Assembly (NCBI GenBank): GCA_017408625.1
Contig: JAFQUG010000281.1
Coordinates: forward strand, 1-5,035
Source of the DNA: Clostridia bacterium
GTDB lineage: Bacteria > Bacillota_A > Clostridia > Oscillospirales > CAG-272
Reading direction: 5' to 3'
DNA: 5,035 nucleotides
Under the pieces are notes generated by a model. The model made no database searches, was not told where the DNA came from, and was given only the letters and a program-made list of their open reading frames with translations. Shown in pieces: positions 1-4,622 of this stretch. Each line of letters begins with the position of its first letter. Within the stretch, counting starts at the first letter, position 1. The translations under genes and the position numbers were made by a program.

Positions 1-164
1 CCCTCCCGGAGGGGGGCTTTGAGAGTGGATATTCGCTCGTTAAAATCTTTCGCTCGTCTGCCAACGGATGCTTTTTTGTTAGTTTTGGTACAAAATCGTT
101 TTCCATGACGGTTAAGTTACGCGCAAGGCATGCCTACCTTCATCGCCCCCCTCCGGGAGGGGGG
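1..164. repeat. GC-rich palindromic inverted-repeat pair
   Basis: The 17 bases CCCTCCCGGAGGGGGGC at 1-17 have an exact reverse complement at 145-161. Each copy is itself almost a perfect palindrome: 146-154 and 156-164 are 9-bp arms around one base. The first copy is cut by the window edge. The 127 bases between the copies (18-144) contain no plausible gene. Palindromes of this CCTCCCGGAGGG kind look like dispersed intergenic repeats of Clostridia, but that comparison is from memory. The pair could be the two ends of a small non-autonomous element or two independent insertions in opposite orientation. Confidence 0.6.
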
Positions 165-242
165 ATATTTGGTGCTGCCCTGTGCCAAGCACCGGGGGGA
201 GAACGCGAATCCGATGAAATTCTGCGCGTCTCATCACTATAC
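1..242. other. Gene-free stretch
   Basis: I find no reading frame here with a ribosome binding site or recognisable protein content. The short open frames crossing it run on into the hydrolase gene on the opposite strand and look like chance. Besides the GC-rich repeat pair there is a 10-bp palindrome AGGCATGCCT at 126-135, and GGTGCT (171-176) facing AGCACC (188-193), which can form a small hairpin. The plus-strand terminator at 295-322 hints that some plus-strand transcript enters from the left, but no gene for it is visible. Confidence 0.5.
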
Positions 243-271
243 AAAAAGCAGAAGCCTTACGACTTCTGCTT
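243..271 (-). terminator. Rho-independent terminator of the hydrolase gene
   Basis: AGCAGAAG (247-254) and CTTCTGCT (263-270) form an 8-bp stem, extendable to 9, with an 8-base loop. On the minus strand the stem is followed directly by a run of T (243-246 read as complement). It lies about 55 bases beyond the TGA stop of the minus-strand hydrolase gene and is oriented to end that transcript. Confidence 0.8.
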
Positions 272-294
272 CGATTATATTGCCGCTTATTTCT

Positions 295-322
295 CAGCCC
301 GATCGGGCTGCTTTTCTTTTTT
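295..322 (+). terminator. Plus-strand Rho-independent terminator
   Basis: CAGCCCGATCGGGCTG at 295-310 is a perfect 16-bp palindrome that folds into a GC-rich hairpin. On the plus strand it is followed by CTTTTCTTTTTT (311-322), a classic uridine tract. It therefore stops transcription coming from the left, opposite to the hydrolase gene whose stop codon lies a few bases beyond. On the minus strand the hairpin is preceded by A and has no T tract, so it is not the hydrolase's own terminator. No plus-strand gene is visible upstream in the window. Confidence 0.7.
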
Positions 323-325
323 AAC

Positions 326-2611
326 TCACAAAAGATCACTCAGGGGTGCGGACAGCGTGGGCGTTTGCTCCAGCTCGTCGGACACCAAAAACAGTGCGGA
401 ATGCTGCGGGATCTTGACCGGCATATAGGTATAGATCTGTCCGCGGTACGTGGCGTACTTGACGCGGCGCGCGCGGCTGACCTTGCCTGTTTGCGGATTG
501 TAGATCAGCGGCTTGAAAGCCCCGCGCAGATACACGGTGTTGTCGTAGGGCTGATCGGTGGTATTATACAGCATGTGTGTGTGCTGCTTGCCGTTGACCT
601 TGTGCAAATGCCCCATCATGCCAACGCGGTGCACGCCCTCGGGCGTGTCGATGTGGCGGTATTCCGGCACAGGAAGATTGAACACGCCACCGTTTTCTAA
701 GCGTCTCATGCCGGTCATAATCACGTCGTAGGGGATCCTGAGCTCGTAGATCAAGCGCATGATCTCGTCGCTTGCGGTCATAAACGTGCCGTCCGCCGCC
801 GTGGCGGAGGGATAAAGCAGGTAAGCGCGACCGCCCTTGCCGTTGGAGTTGTAGCCTCGGTTATTGATCACGGTCTTGTCGCACGCACGCTCACCGAAAA
901 TATGCTTGACAAGCTCGCGCACCTGGATATCGTAATCGGTGATATATTCTTCTCCGTAATGATGCAAAAGATCCTTTTCAAATTCGGGCAAGAACTCAAA
1001 TGCGCTGTCGGGCAGTGTGCCCGTAGCGATCACGATGCCGCCATGATCGTAGAACTCGGAGATGATGCGCAGGTTGTCAAGGCGGATCATGGAGGTCGCG
1101 GGCAGGATCAGCACGCGGAAGCCGTTGTTGCCCTTGACGTTTTCAAAGAATAACTGACCGCCGCGCAGCTGACAGTGCTTTTGCAGCGTGTCGGGGTGCA
1201 GCATGGTCAGATTGACGCCCGCGTAATGCGCAAGACTGTTGGCAAGCGTCATATAGTCGCAGGTAAAGGGCGTGATGGGATATTCGTAATCAGAGGCGGG
1301 CTGCTCGTAAAGCTGTGGCTTTGTGTGCAGTGCATAGATGGGGTAGAGCATGGCGATATCGCAAACCGAAAAGCCCTTTGTCAACAGATACAGGCTGCGG
1401 TGCACGGGTTCCGTGTATTGGCGACTCATCTTCATGACCGTGGGGTGCATGATCAGGGTATTCGCGCCGTTTCCGAGCGCGGTAATGGTCTCCTTGAGTG
1501 CCAGCTCCTCGGTGTAGGCGTCCGAAAGACGCGCGAACATCTCGCAGATCACACGCTGCTGGCTGCTGTCCGCAGCCGCAGAAGCAGCAAGTGAGAGCGA
1601 ATTGAGGCCGTAGAGATACGCGTGATCCATGCGTGCTGCGGCACAGTATGTTTGATTGGCAAGCGCGTCGCCCGTGATCCAGGAGCAGGCGGGTGCCTTG
1701 GGCTCGGCCTGAATGATGATGGGCTCTAAGTGTTGCGCCAAGGCAAAATCACGCAGAGCGCGCGCAATGCCCGCGCGAAGCAGCTCGGCACGGCACTGCA
1801 TGAACAAAGCACGAATGTGCTCGGTGCCGCCGCCTAAGTTATGGAACAAAACGGGGTAGTAGGGCGAGGGGTCAAAGCCGAAGCGGGCTATGAAAATCTC
1901 GTTGAAATCCTCTGCCCAGTTGCGCCTGTTGGGGGAGTCAAAGCAAAGGTTGTGATAATAGAGTGCGCCGATCGCGGTATTCTGTACGCCGCCGCAAAGC
2001 ACGTACAGACGGTCAAGATACGAAATGAACGCAGTGCGCGAAAGGCGGTTGTGCGTGGCGTGCTGCGTACCGTCCTGCTCGGCATCGGTGCAGATATACT
2101 GTTCGATGACCCAGTTGCCGTCCGGGACGTCAAATTCCAGTACGCCGTCGGTCACAAAGGGGCGCAGGTCAATGATCTGCGTGTATTCCTCGTCCAGCGC
2201 GATCAGCGAAAGCGTGGGCTTGTCGCAAAGTCCCAGCTTGAAGTGCTCCCGCTGCTCGACATAGTAGATGCGGCGCGAGAGCACCTTGGTGCGGTCATCG
2301 GGATTGCAAAGGGCGCGCTCGATCGGTCTTTGCGGGTGCAGCGCCAGCTTCAGGCCGGTATCCAGAGCGGCACGGCTGAGTACCGCAAACCAGTCCGCGT
2401 AACGCTTTGCAAAATCGTCGGTGTACACGTAATCGGTGGGCAGAGAGGGAATGACCAGCGAAAAGCCTCGCCTTGCAAGGCGGGAGAACAGCTTGTGAGC
2501 GGCCTCGGACGTAATATCCATCTCGGGACGCACGTGAGCGTACAGCGCATTGGTGCGGTACTTGTACATGAAATCCATTTTTGTGGCTCTGAATTCCTTT
2601 CTTCTGCGCAT
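326..2611 (-). CDS. GH106-like glycoside hydrolase (alpha-L-rhamnosidase type)
   Basis: A 761-residue protein that probably cleaves a glycosidic bond, by family analogy a terminal alpha-L-rhamnosyl linkage; the true substrate is unknown. The pattern follows GH106-type TIM-barrel enzymes: a barrel start near residues 31-60, DTGLKLALHPQ (84-94), a FDSPNRRNW segment (224-232), ICEMFARL with an acidic residue at Glu357, and ANTLIMHPTV (383-392). A Rossmann or amidotransferase-like region follows, with FRVLILPATSM (498-508) and HGGIVIATGTLP (523-534), then a beta-rich tail containing LYNTTDQ and YNPQTGKV. Most GH106 proteins exceed about 900 residues, so accessory domains seem absent. There is no signal peptide or membrane segment, so it should act in the cytoplasm on imported substrates. 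ATG at 2611 is preferred to an upstream ATG at 2635, because AAAGGGAGTGAG precedes it and the predicted transcript begins near 2641. The family call is from pattern memory; an unclassified relative is possible. Confidence 0.68.
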   Translation of the reverse strand: MRRRKEFRATKMDFMYKYRTNALYAHVRPEMDITSEAAHKLFSRLARRGFSLVIPSLPTDYVYTDDFAKRYADWFAVLSRAALDTGLKLALHPQRPIERALCNPDDRTKVLSRRIYYVEQREHFKLGLCDKPTLSLIALDEEYTQIIDLRPFVTDGVLEFDVPDGNWVIEQYICTDAEQDGTQHATHNRLSRTAFISYLDRLYVLCGGVQNTAIGALYYHNLCFDSPNRRNWAEDFNEIFIARFGFDPSPYYPVLFHNLGGGTEHIRALFMQCRAELLRAGIARALRDFALAQHLEPIIIQAEPKAPACSWITGDALANQTYCAAARMDHAYLYGLNSLSLAASAAADSSQQRVICEMFARLSDAYTEELALKETITALGNGANTLIMHPTVMKMSRQYTEPVHRSLYLLTKGFSVCDIAMLYPIYALHTKPQLYEQPASDYEYPITPFTCDYMTLANSLAHYAGVNLTMLHPDTLQKHCQLRGGQLFFENVKGNNGFRVLILPATSMIRLDNLRIISEFYDHGGIVIATGTLPDSAFEFLPEFEKDLLHHYGEEYITDYDIQVRELVKHIFGERACDKTVINNRGYNSNGKGGRAYLLYPSATAADGTFMTASDEIMRLIYELRIPYDVIMTGMRRLENGGVFNLPVPEYRHIDTPEGVHRVGMMGHLHKVNGKQHTHMLYNTTDQPYDNTVYLRGAFKPLIYNPQTGKVSRARRVKYATYRGQIYTYMPVKIPQHSALFLVSDELEQTPTLSAPLSDLL

Positions 2612-2618
2612 GGTCGAA

Positions 2619-2630
2619 CTCACTCCCTTT
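2619..2630 (-). promoter_or_regulatory. Ribosome binding site that decides the hydrolase start
   Basis: On the minus strand AAAGGGAGTGAG ends 7 bases before ATG 2611. The longer frame beginning at 2635 would place this purine-rich site inside the coding region and leave a leader of only about six bases from the predicted transcription start, so 2611 is the better start. Confidence 0.6.
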
Positions 2631-2647
2631 GTCATAATCTTTGCTTC

Positions 2648-2676
2648 ATTATATCACATTTTTTCGGATTTGTTAA
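2648..2676 (-). promoter_or_regulatory. Sigma-A promoter of the hydrolase gene
   Basis: Read on the minus strand: -35 TTAACA (2671-2676), a 17-base spacer, and a perfect -10 TATAAT (2648-2653). TGA directly before the -10 gives an extended -10. Transcription should begin near 2641, giving a leader of about 30 bases. The promoter is close to consensus, so strong expression is expected unless a repressor acts here. Confidence 0.85.
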
Positions 2677-2678
2677 GG

Positions 2679-2726
2679 GCTTTGCAGGCAAAAGTCGGAA
2701 AATATTTTGCGCATGCGTTGCAAAGC
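2679..2726. promoter_or_regulatory. Possible operator pair between divergent promoters
   Basis: GCTTTGCA (2679-2686) and its exact reverse complement TGCAAAGC (2719-2726) lie 40 bases apart, close to four helical turns. The left arm sits just upstream of the -35 of the hydrolase promoter and the right arm overlaps the -35 of the SDR promoter. The left arm also belongs to a short palindrome TTTGCAGGCAAA (2681-2692), and CGCATGCG (2710-2717) lies next to the right arm. This could be a shared binding site for a sugar-responsive repressor. An 8-bp match can arise by chance in a region this size. Confidence 0.3.
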
Positions 2727-2746
2727 GTGAAAAAATATGCTACAAT
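2718..2746 (+). promoter_or_regulatory. Sigma-A promoter of the SDR gene
   Basis: -35 TTGCAA (2718-2723), a 17-base spacer, and -10 TACAAT (2741-2746) with TGC directly before it as an extended -10. Transcription should begin near 2753, leaving a leader of about 26 bases that carries the ribosome binding site. There is no room for a riboswitch. Confidence 0.8.
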
Positions 2747-2778
2747 AGGGAAAAGACCATCAAAAAGGACAGGAAAGC

Positions 2779-3495
2779 ATGAAAAAAGTATTGATCACGG
2801 GCGGCTCGGGCGGCATTGGCGCAGGACTTGTGCGCGCGTTTTGCGCAAACGGCGACGACGTCGTTTTTACCTATCACACAAATTTTGAGGCAGCCCAAAC
2901 ATTGGCCATGGAAACGGGGGCAACAGCACTTTGCGCAGATCTTGGAGACAGCGAAAACGTACGCTTTATCGTGGAGTCTGCCCTGGATGTCCTGGGCGGC
3001 ATTGATGTACTGGTGCACGCCGCGGGCATTTCGCGCATTGGCTTGTTTGACCTGACCACCGACCGGGATTGGAGCGCGCTGCTCTCTGCCAATCTGTCCT
3101 CCACCTTTTATATCTGCCGCGAGGTCAGCAAGGCCATGCTCAGTGCGCATACGGGCAGTATGGTGCTGATCGGCTCTATGTGGGGCAAGGTCGGCGCATC
3201 CTGTGAGGTGGCGTACAGCGCAACCAAGGCAGGCGTGCGCGGCATGACTATGGCTCTTGCCAAGGAGCTGGGCCCCTCGGGCATTCGCGTCAACTGCATT
3301 GAGCCGGGCGTGATCGACACACCCATGAACGCTTGCTTTGACGCCGAGACACGCGCCGCGCTGGCTGAAGAAACACCGCTCGGCCGCATCGGCACACCCG
3401 CGGACGTCGCAGCCGCCGCGCTGTTTCTTGCTTCGGATGGCGCGTCCTTTATCACAGGGCAGTGCCTTGGCGTGGACGGAGGGTTTGCGATCTGA
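2779..3495 (+). CDS. Classical short-chain dehydrogenase/reductase, FabG-like
   Basis: A complete 238-residue NAD(P)-dependent oxidoreductase of the classical SDR family, usual length about 250. The Rossmann cofactor motif TGGSGGIG is at residues 7-14, the VHAAG stabilising motif at 79-83, and the catalytic tetrad can be placed at Asn105, Ser133, Tyr146 and Lys150 (YSATK, 146-150). Next come the PG of EPGVIDTP (175-182) and a C-terminal TGQCLGVDGG-type end. The sequence after the second strand (TYHTN) lacks the acidic residue typical of NAD-preferring members, so NADP(H) is more likely. It resembles 3-oxoacyl-ACP reductases, but it stands alone with no fatty-acid genes nearby. Divergence from a glycosidase makes a sugar or polyol substrate at least as plausible. 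Start: AAAGGACAGGA at 2764-2774 precedes ATG 2779. It is cytosolic with no membrane segment. The family is certain; the substrate is not. Confidence 0.93.
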   Translation: MKKVLITGGSGGIGAGLVRAFCANGDDVVFTYHTNFEAAQTLAMETGATALCADLGDSENVRFIVESALDVLGGIDVLVHAAGISRIGLFDLTTDRDWSALLSANLSSTFYICREVSKAMLSAHTGSMVLIGSMWGKVGASCEVAYSATKAGVRGMTMALAKELGPSGIRVNCIEPGVIDTPMNACFDAETRAALAEETPLGRIGTPADVAAAALFLASDGASFITGQCLGVDGGFAI

Positions 3496-3530
3496 CCACG
3501 ATACGGTTGTCAAGGATGAAAGTTTCGGTC

Positions 3531-3597
3531 AAGCCTTTACATAAAGGCTTGGTGGCGTGTGAATGCTACTGAATATTTTCGCGCAAGTGACGCCACC
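3531..3597. repeat. Tandem inverted repeats after the SDR gene
   Basis: AAGCCTTTA (3531-3539) pairs perfectly with TAAAGGCTT (3542-3550) around CA. Immediately next, GGTGGCGT (3551-3558) pairs perfectly with ACGCCACC (3590-3597) across 31 bases. Neither is followed by a T run, so these are not canonical terminators. They could protect the 3' end of the SDR messenger or be remnants of a dispersed repeat. Confidence 0.6.
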
Positions 3598-3598
3598 T

Positions 3599-3627
3599 GA
3601 TGCTGAATTTCTGCGAAATTCAGCATC
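3599..3627. repeat. Perfect 13-bp hairpin
   Basis: GATGCTGAATTTC (3599-3611) and GAAATTCAGCATC (3615-3627) form a perfect 13-bp stem closed by a TGC triloop. No uridine tract follows. It directly abuts the 3551-3597 inverted repeat, so the two probably belong to one repeat unit. Confidence 0.7.
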
Positions 3628-3658
3628 CAAAAGGCAACCGGCAGAGCCCCGCATTACG

Positions 3659-3707
3659 CCGTTTTTGGTTCTTTTTGCGGCAATTTTGCCAAAAAGAACG
3701 GAAACGG
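3659..3707. repeat. Long imperfect hairpin
   Basis: The outer arms CCGTTT (3659-3664) and AAACGG (3702-3707) enclose two G-U wobbles and one bulged G. Then come GTTCTTTTT pairing with AAAAAGAAC, a GC bulge, and GGCAA/TTGCC around TT: more than 20 pairs in about 49 bases. TTTTCTC follows on the plus strand, so weak termination of SDR transcripts is possible. The sequence resembles palindromes dispersed in clostridial genomes, though that is from memory. Confidence 0.55.
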
Positions 3708-3733
3708 TTTTCTCACACAAATCATGATGCATG

Positions 3734-3776
3734 GCGCGGGATATGGATATCCCGCGCATATCTTTTGACTTTTTTT
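3734..3776 (+). terminator. Probable Rho-independent terminator downstream of the SDR gene
   Basis: GCGCGGGATAT (3734-3744) and ATATCCCGCGC (3747-3757) make a perfect 11-bp GC-rich stem around GG. It is followed on the plus strand by ATATCTTTTGACTTTTTTT (3758-3776). The T runs start a few bases after the stem, so termination may be less efficient than at 295-322. It lies about 240 bases past the SDR stop and insulates the XRE promoter. Confidence 0.55.
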
Positions 3777-3808
3777 ACGTTGAAATATCAAAAATCAGCT
3801 TCAAACCC

Positions 3809-3830
3809 CGTTGCGCAACGCTGCGTTGCG
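3809..3830. repeat. Overlapping palindromes with alternative folds
   Basis: CGTTGCGCAACG (3809-3820) is a perfect 12-bp palindrome. Its right half CGCAACG (3814-3820) can instead pair with CGTTGCG (3824-3830) around CTG. The site lies about 20 bases upstream of the -35 of the XRE promoter, so it could be an operator, including one for self-regulation by the XRE protein. It could equally be another piece of intergenic repeat. Confidence 0.45.
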
Positions 3831-3850
3831 GAATTTCCTGCGAAAATTGG

Positions 3851-3880
3851 TTGAATTCAGCACTTGAAAAATGTTATAAT
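3851..3880 (+). promoter_or_regulatory. Sigma-A promoter of the XRE gene
   Basis: -35 TTGAAT (3851-3856), an 18-base spacer, and a perfect -10 TATAAT (3875-3880) preceded by TGT as an extended -10. Transcription should start near 3887, a short distance before the ribosome binding site at 3892-3900. The leader is only about 20 bases. Confidence 0.8.
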
Positions 3881-3906
3881 ACAAACAGAACAAAGGAGGT
3901 GCTGAC

Positions 3907-4305
3907 ATGGCATTTGGAGAAATTTTGGCGACTCTGCGCAAAAGCAGGGGAATGTCACAGGAGCAATTGGCGGAGCAGCTGAATCTGACAAGACAAACCA
4001 TCTCGAAATGGGAACTGGATCAGTCCACGCCCGATATGGAATATATTATCAAGCTCAGCGATCTGTTTGGCGTGACCACAGATTATCTGATCAAGGGAGG
4101 CGTATACGCGCAGCAGGCCGTCGCCGAACCACAGCGGATACAATCAAGCAAGCCGCCGCAAGGGTATACGTGGTGCTTTTTCGGAGGGCTGACGTTTACG
4201 TCCATGTCCTTGGTGGGCATTATTGCGCTGGCGATTTGCGCTGCATTCAATCCTTGGAGTGTGTCTTATAATCGTTATGCCTTTGAGGGCTTTATCGGAT
4301 TTTAA
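3907..4305 (+). CDS. XRE-family helix-turn-helix protein with membrane segment, C-terminus interrupted
   Basis: A 132-residue product. Residues 5-60 form a typical Cro/C1-type DNA-binding domain: MSQEQLAEQL (16-25) is the first helix and NLTRQTISKWE (26-36) holds the recognition helix, followed by PDMEYIIKLSDLFGVTTDYLI. A polar linker (64-86) leads to a hydrophobic helix around residues 91-113. This architecture is common in Clostridia for membrane-anchored transcription regulators. AAAGGAGGT (3892-3900) gives an excellent ribosome binding site 6 bases before ATG 3907. The frame stops at TAA 4303-4305, soon after the first membrane helix. A second hydrophobic helix follows directly in the -1 frame, so the natural protein was probably about 169 residues with two membrane helices. 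The HTH domain is intact and may still bind DNA. The target is unknown; autoregulation is possible. Confidence 0.88.
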   Translation: MAFGEILATLRKSRGMSQEQLAEQLNLTRQTISKWELDQSTPDMEYIIKLSDLFGVTTDYLIKGGVYAQQAVAEPQRIQSSKPPQGYTWCFFGGLTFTSMSLVGIIALAICAAFNPWSVSYNRYAFEGFIGF

Positions 4306-4415
4306 TGGGGACAAATACCCTGTGGCTGTTTGTCATGCTGACGGTGACGGCTCTGATCGGAATTGCTCTTAGCGCGTTTGGCGTGATCAGGAATATTACG
4401 TACAAGGCAAAGTGA
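4305..4415 (+). CDS. Displaced C-terminal membrane helix of the XRE protein
   Basis: This frame starts with ATG overlapping the XRE stop codon (TAATG, 4303-4307) and encodes 36 residues. About 22 hydrophobic residues (LWLFVMLTVTALIGIALSAF) are followed by a basic tail VIRNITYKAK, which looks like the second transmembrane helix of the upstream protein. One extra T in the T run at 4300-4303 would fuse the two frames through a leucine codon. Options are a true one-base deletion, a sequencing or assembly error, ribosomal -1 slippage (the ATTTTAA context is a poor slippery site), or stop-start coupling that makes a separate membrane peptide. I favour an indel. No independent ribosome binding site is visible. 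Confidence 0.6.
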   Translation: MGTNTLWLFVMLTVTALIGIALSAFGVIRNITYKAK

Positions 4416-4427
4416 TTTTGTAAAAGA

Positions 4428-4450
4428 CGAGTCTTGTATAAGACTTGCTT
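4428..4450 (+). terminator. Weak hairpin after the XRE gene
   Basis: AGTCTT (4430-4435) pairs with AAGACT (4440-4445) around GTAT, extendable by one wobble and one C-G pair. Only CTTTG follows, so it is at best a weak terminator; the hairpin at 4587-4612 is the more convincing end of this transcript. Confidence 0.25.
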
Positions 4451-4451
4451 T

Positions 4452-4568
4452 GTAGGGGAGGATATCATCCTCCCGCCCGTATCAAAATTGGTTGCTGACA
4501 TTTTGGGCGGGGAATTGAATCATTCGCGTGCGGGAGGATGAATTTGCATGCAAATAATCCTCCCCTAC
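4452..4568. repeat. MITE-like palindromic repeat element
   Basis: A 117-bp element with perfect 12-bp terminal inverted repeats, GTAGGGGAGGAT (4452-4463) and ATCCTCCCCTAC (4557-4568). A second nested perfect pair is ATCCTCCCGC (4467-4476) and GCGGGAGGAT (4530-4539). Each end is also self-complementary: AGGAT/ATCCT on the left, and a 14-bp palindrome ATTTGCATGCAAAT (4542-4555) inside the right end. It can therefore fold either as one long stem or as two separate hairpins. It encodes nothing. This matches the look of dispersed non-coding repeats with GTAGGGG ends in clostridial genomes (recollection). It sits between two convergent genes, a tolerated insertion site. Confidence 0.75.
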
Positions 4569-4586
4569 GAAAAGAGGGATAAGAAC

Positions 4587-4622
4587 AGGACGGATGCATT
4601 TGCATCCGTCCTGGGCTTTTTT
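4587..4622 (+). terminator. Strong terminator between convergent genes
   Basis: AGGACGGATGCA (4587-4598) and TGCATCCGTCCT (4601-4612) form a perfect 12-bp stem, in practice 10-11 pairs with a four-base loop. GGGC and then TTTTTT (4617-4622) follow on the plus strand. It ends plus-strand transcripts from the XRE gene. Its last T residues overlap the TAA stop (4621-4623) of the minus-strand gene. Read on the minus strand the same stem is followed by TGTTCTTAT, so it may also serve, less efficiently, as that gene's terminator. Confidence 0.8.

Larger units (their letters stand above)
3496..3850. other. Gene-free intergenic stretch packed with hairpins
   Basis: No supported gene lies between the SDR stop and the XRE promoter. 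The stretch instead contains at least five distinct hairpins or inverted repeats, listed separately. The open frames crossing it read through these palindromes, lack ribosome binding sites and show no family resemblance. AATTTC-TGCGAAA-type sequence near 3606-3618 recurs in diverged form near 3832-3846, suggesting related repeat units at both ends. Confidence 0.6.

Noticed and set aside
1..164. Possible CRISPR repeats
   Set aside because: The two repeat copies are inverted, not direct, and only two exist, with no regular spacers and no cas gene.
105..428. Plus-strand 107-codon frame at the left end
   Set aside because: It spans the GC-rich palindrome, both terminators and the antisense of the hydrolase 3' end; there is no ribosome binding site and no resemblance to known proteins.
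2747..2778. Riboswitch or attenuator in front of the SDR
   Set aside because: The predicted leader is only about 26 bases, too short for an aptamer or competing hairpins.
1841..2782. Long plus-strand open frame (313 codons) opposite the hydrolase gene
   Set aside because: It lies antisense to a well-supported gene, has no ribosome binding site at its start, shows no family motif and runs through both divergent promoters. Codon bias of the hydrolase explains it.
2740..3513. Minus-strand open frame (257 codons) opposite the SDR
   Set aside because: It is an antisense shadow of a complete SDR, with cysteine- and histidine-rich low-complexity translation and no domain.
3600..3982. Overlapping small frames between the SDR and XRE genes
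   Set aside because: They read through palindromic repeats and the XRE promoter and ribosome binding site, lack their own start signals and encode no recognisable protein.
4299..4307. Programmed -1 ribosomal frameshift site in the XRE gene
   Set aside because: ATTTTAATG is not an X-XXY-YYZ heptamer; the -1 re-pairing would put Phe tRNA on ATT. There is also no clear downstream stimulatory structure. An indel or stop-start coupling is simpler.
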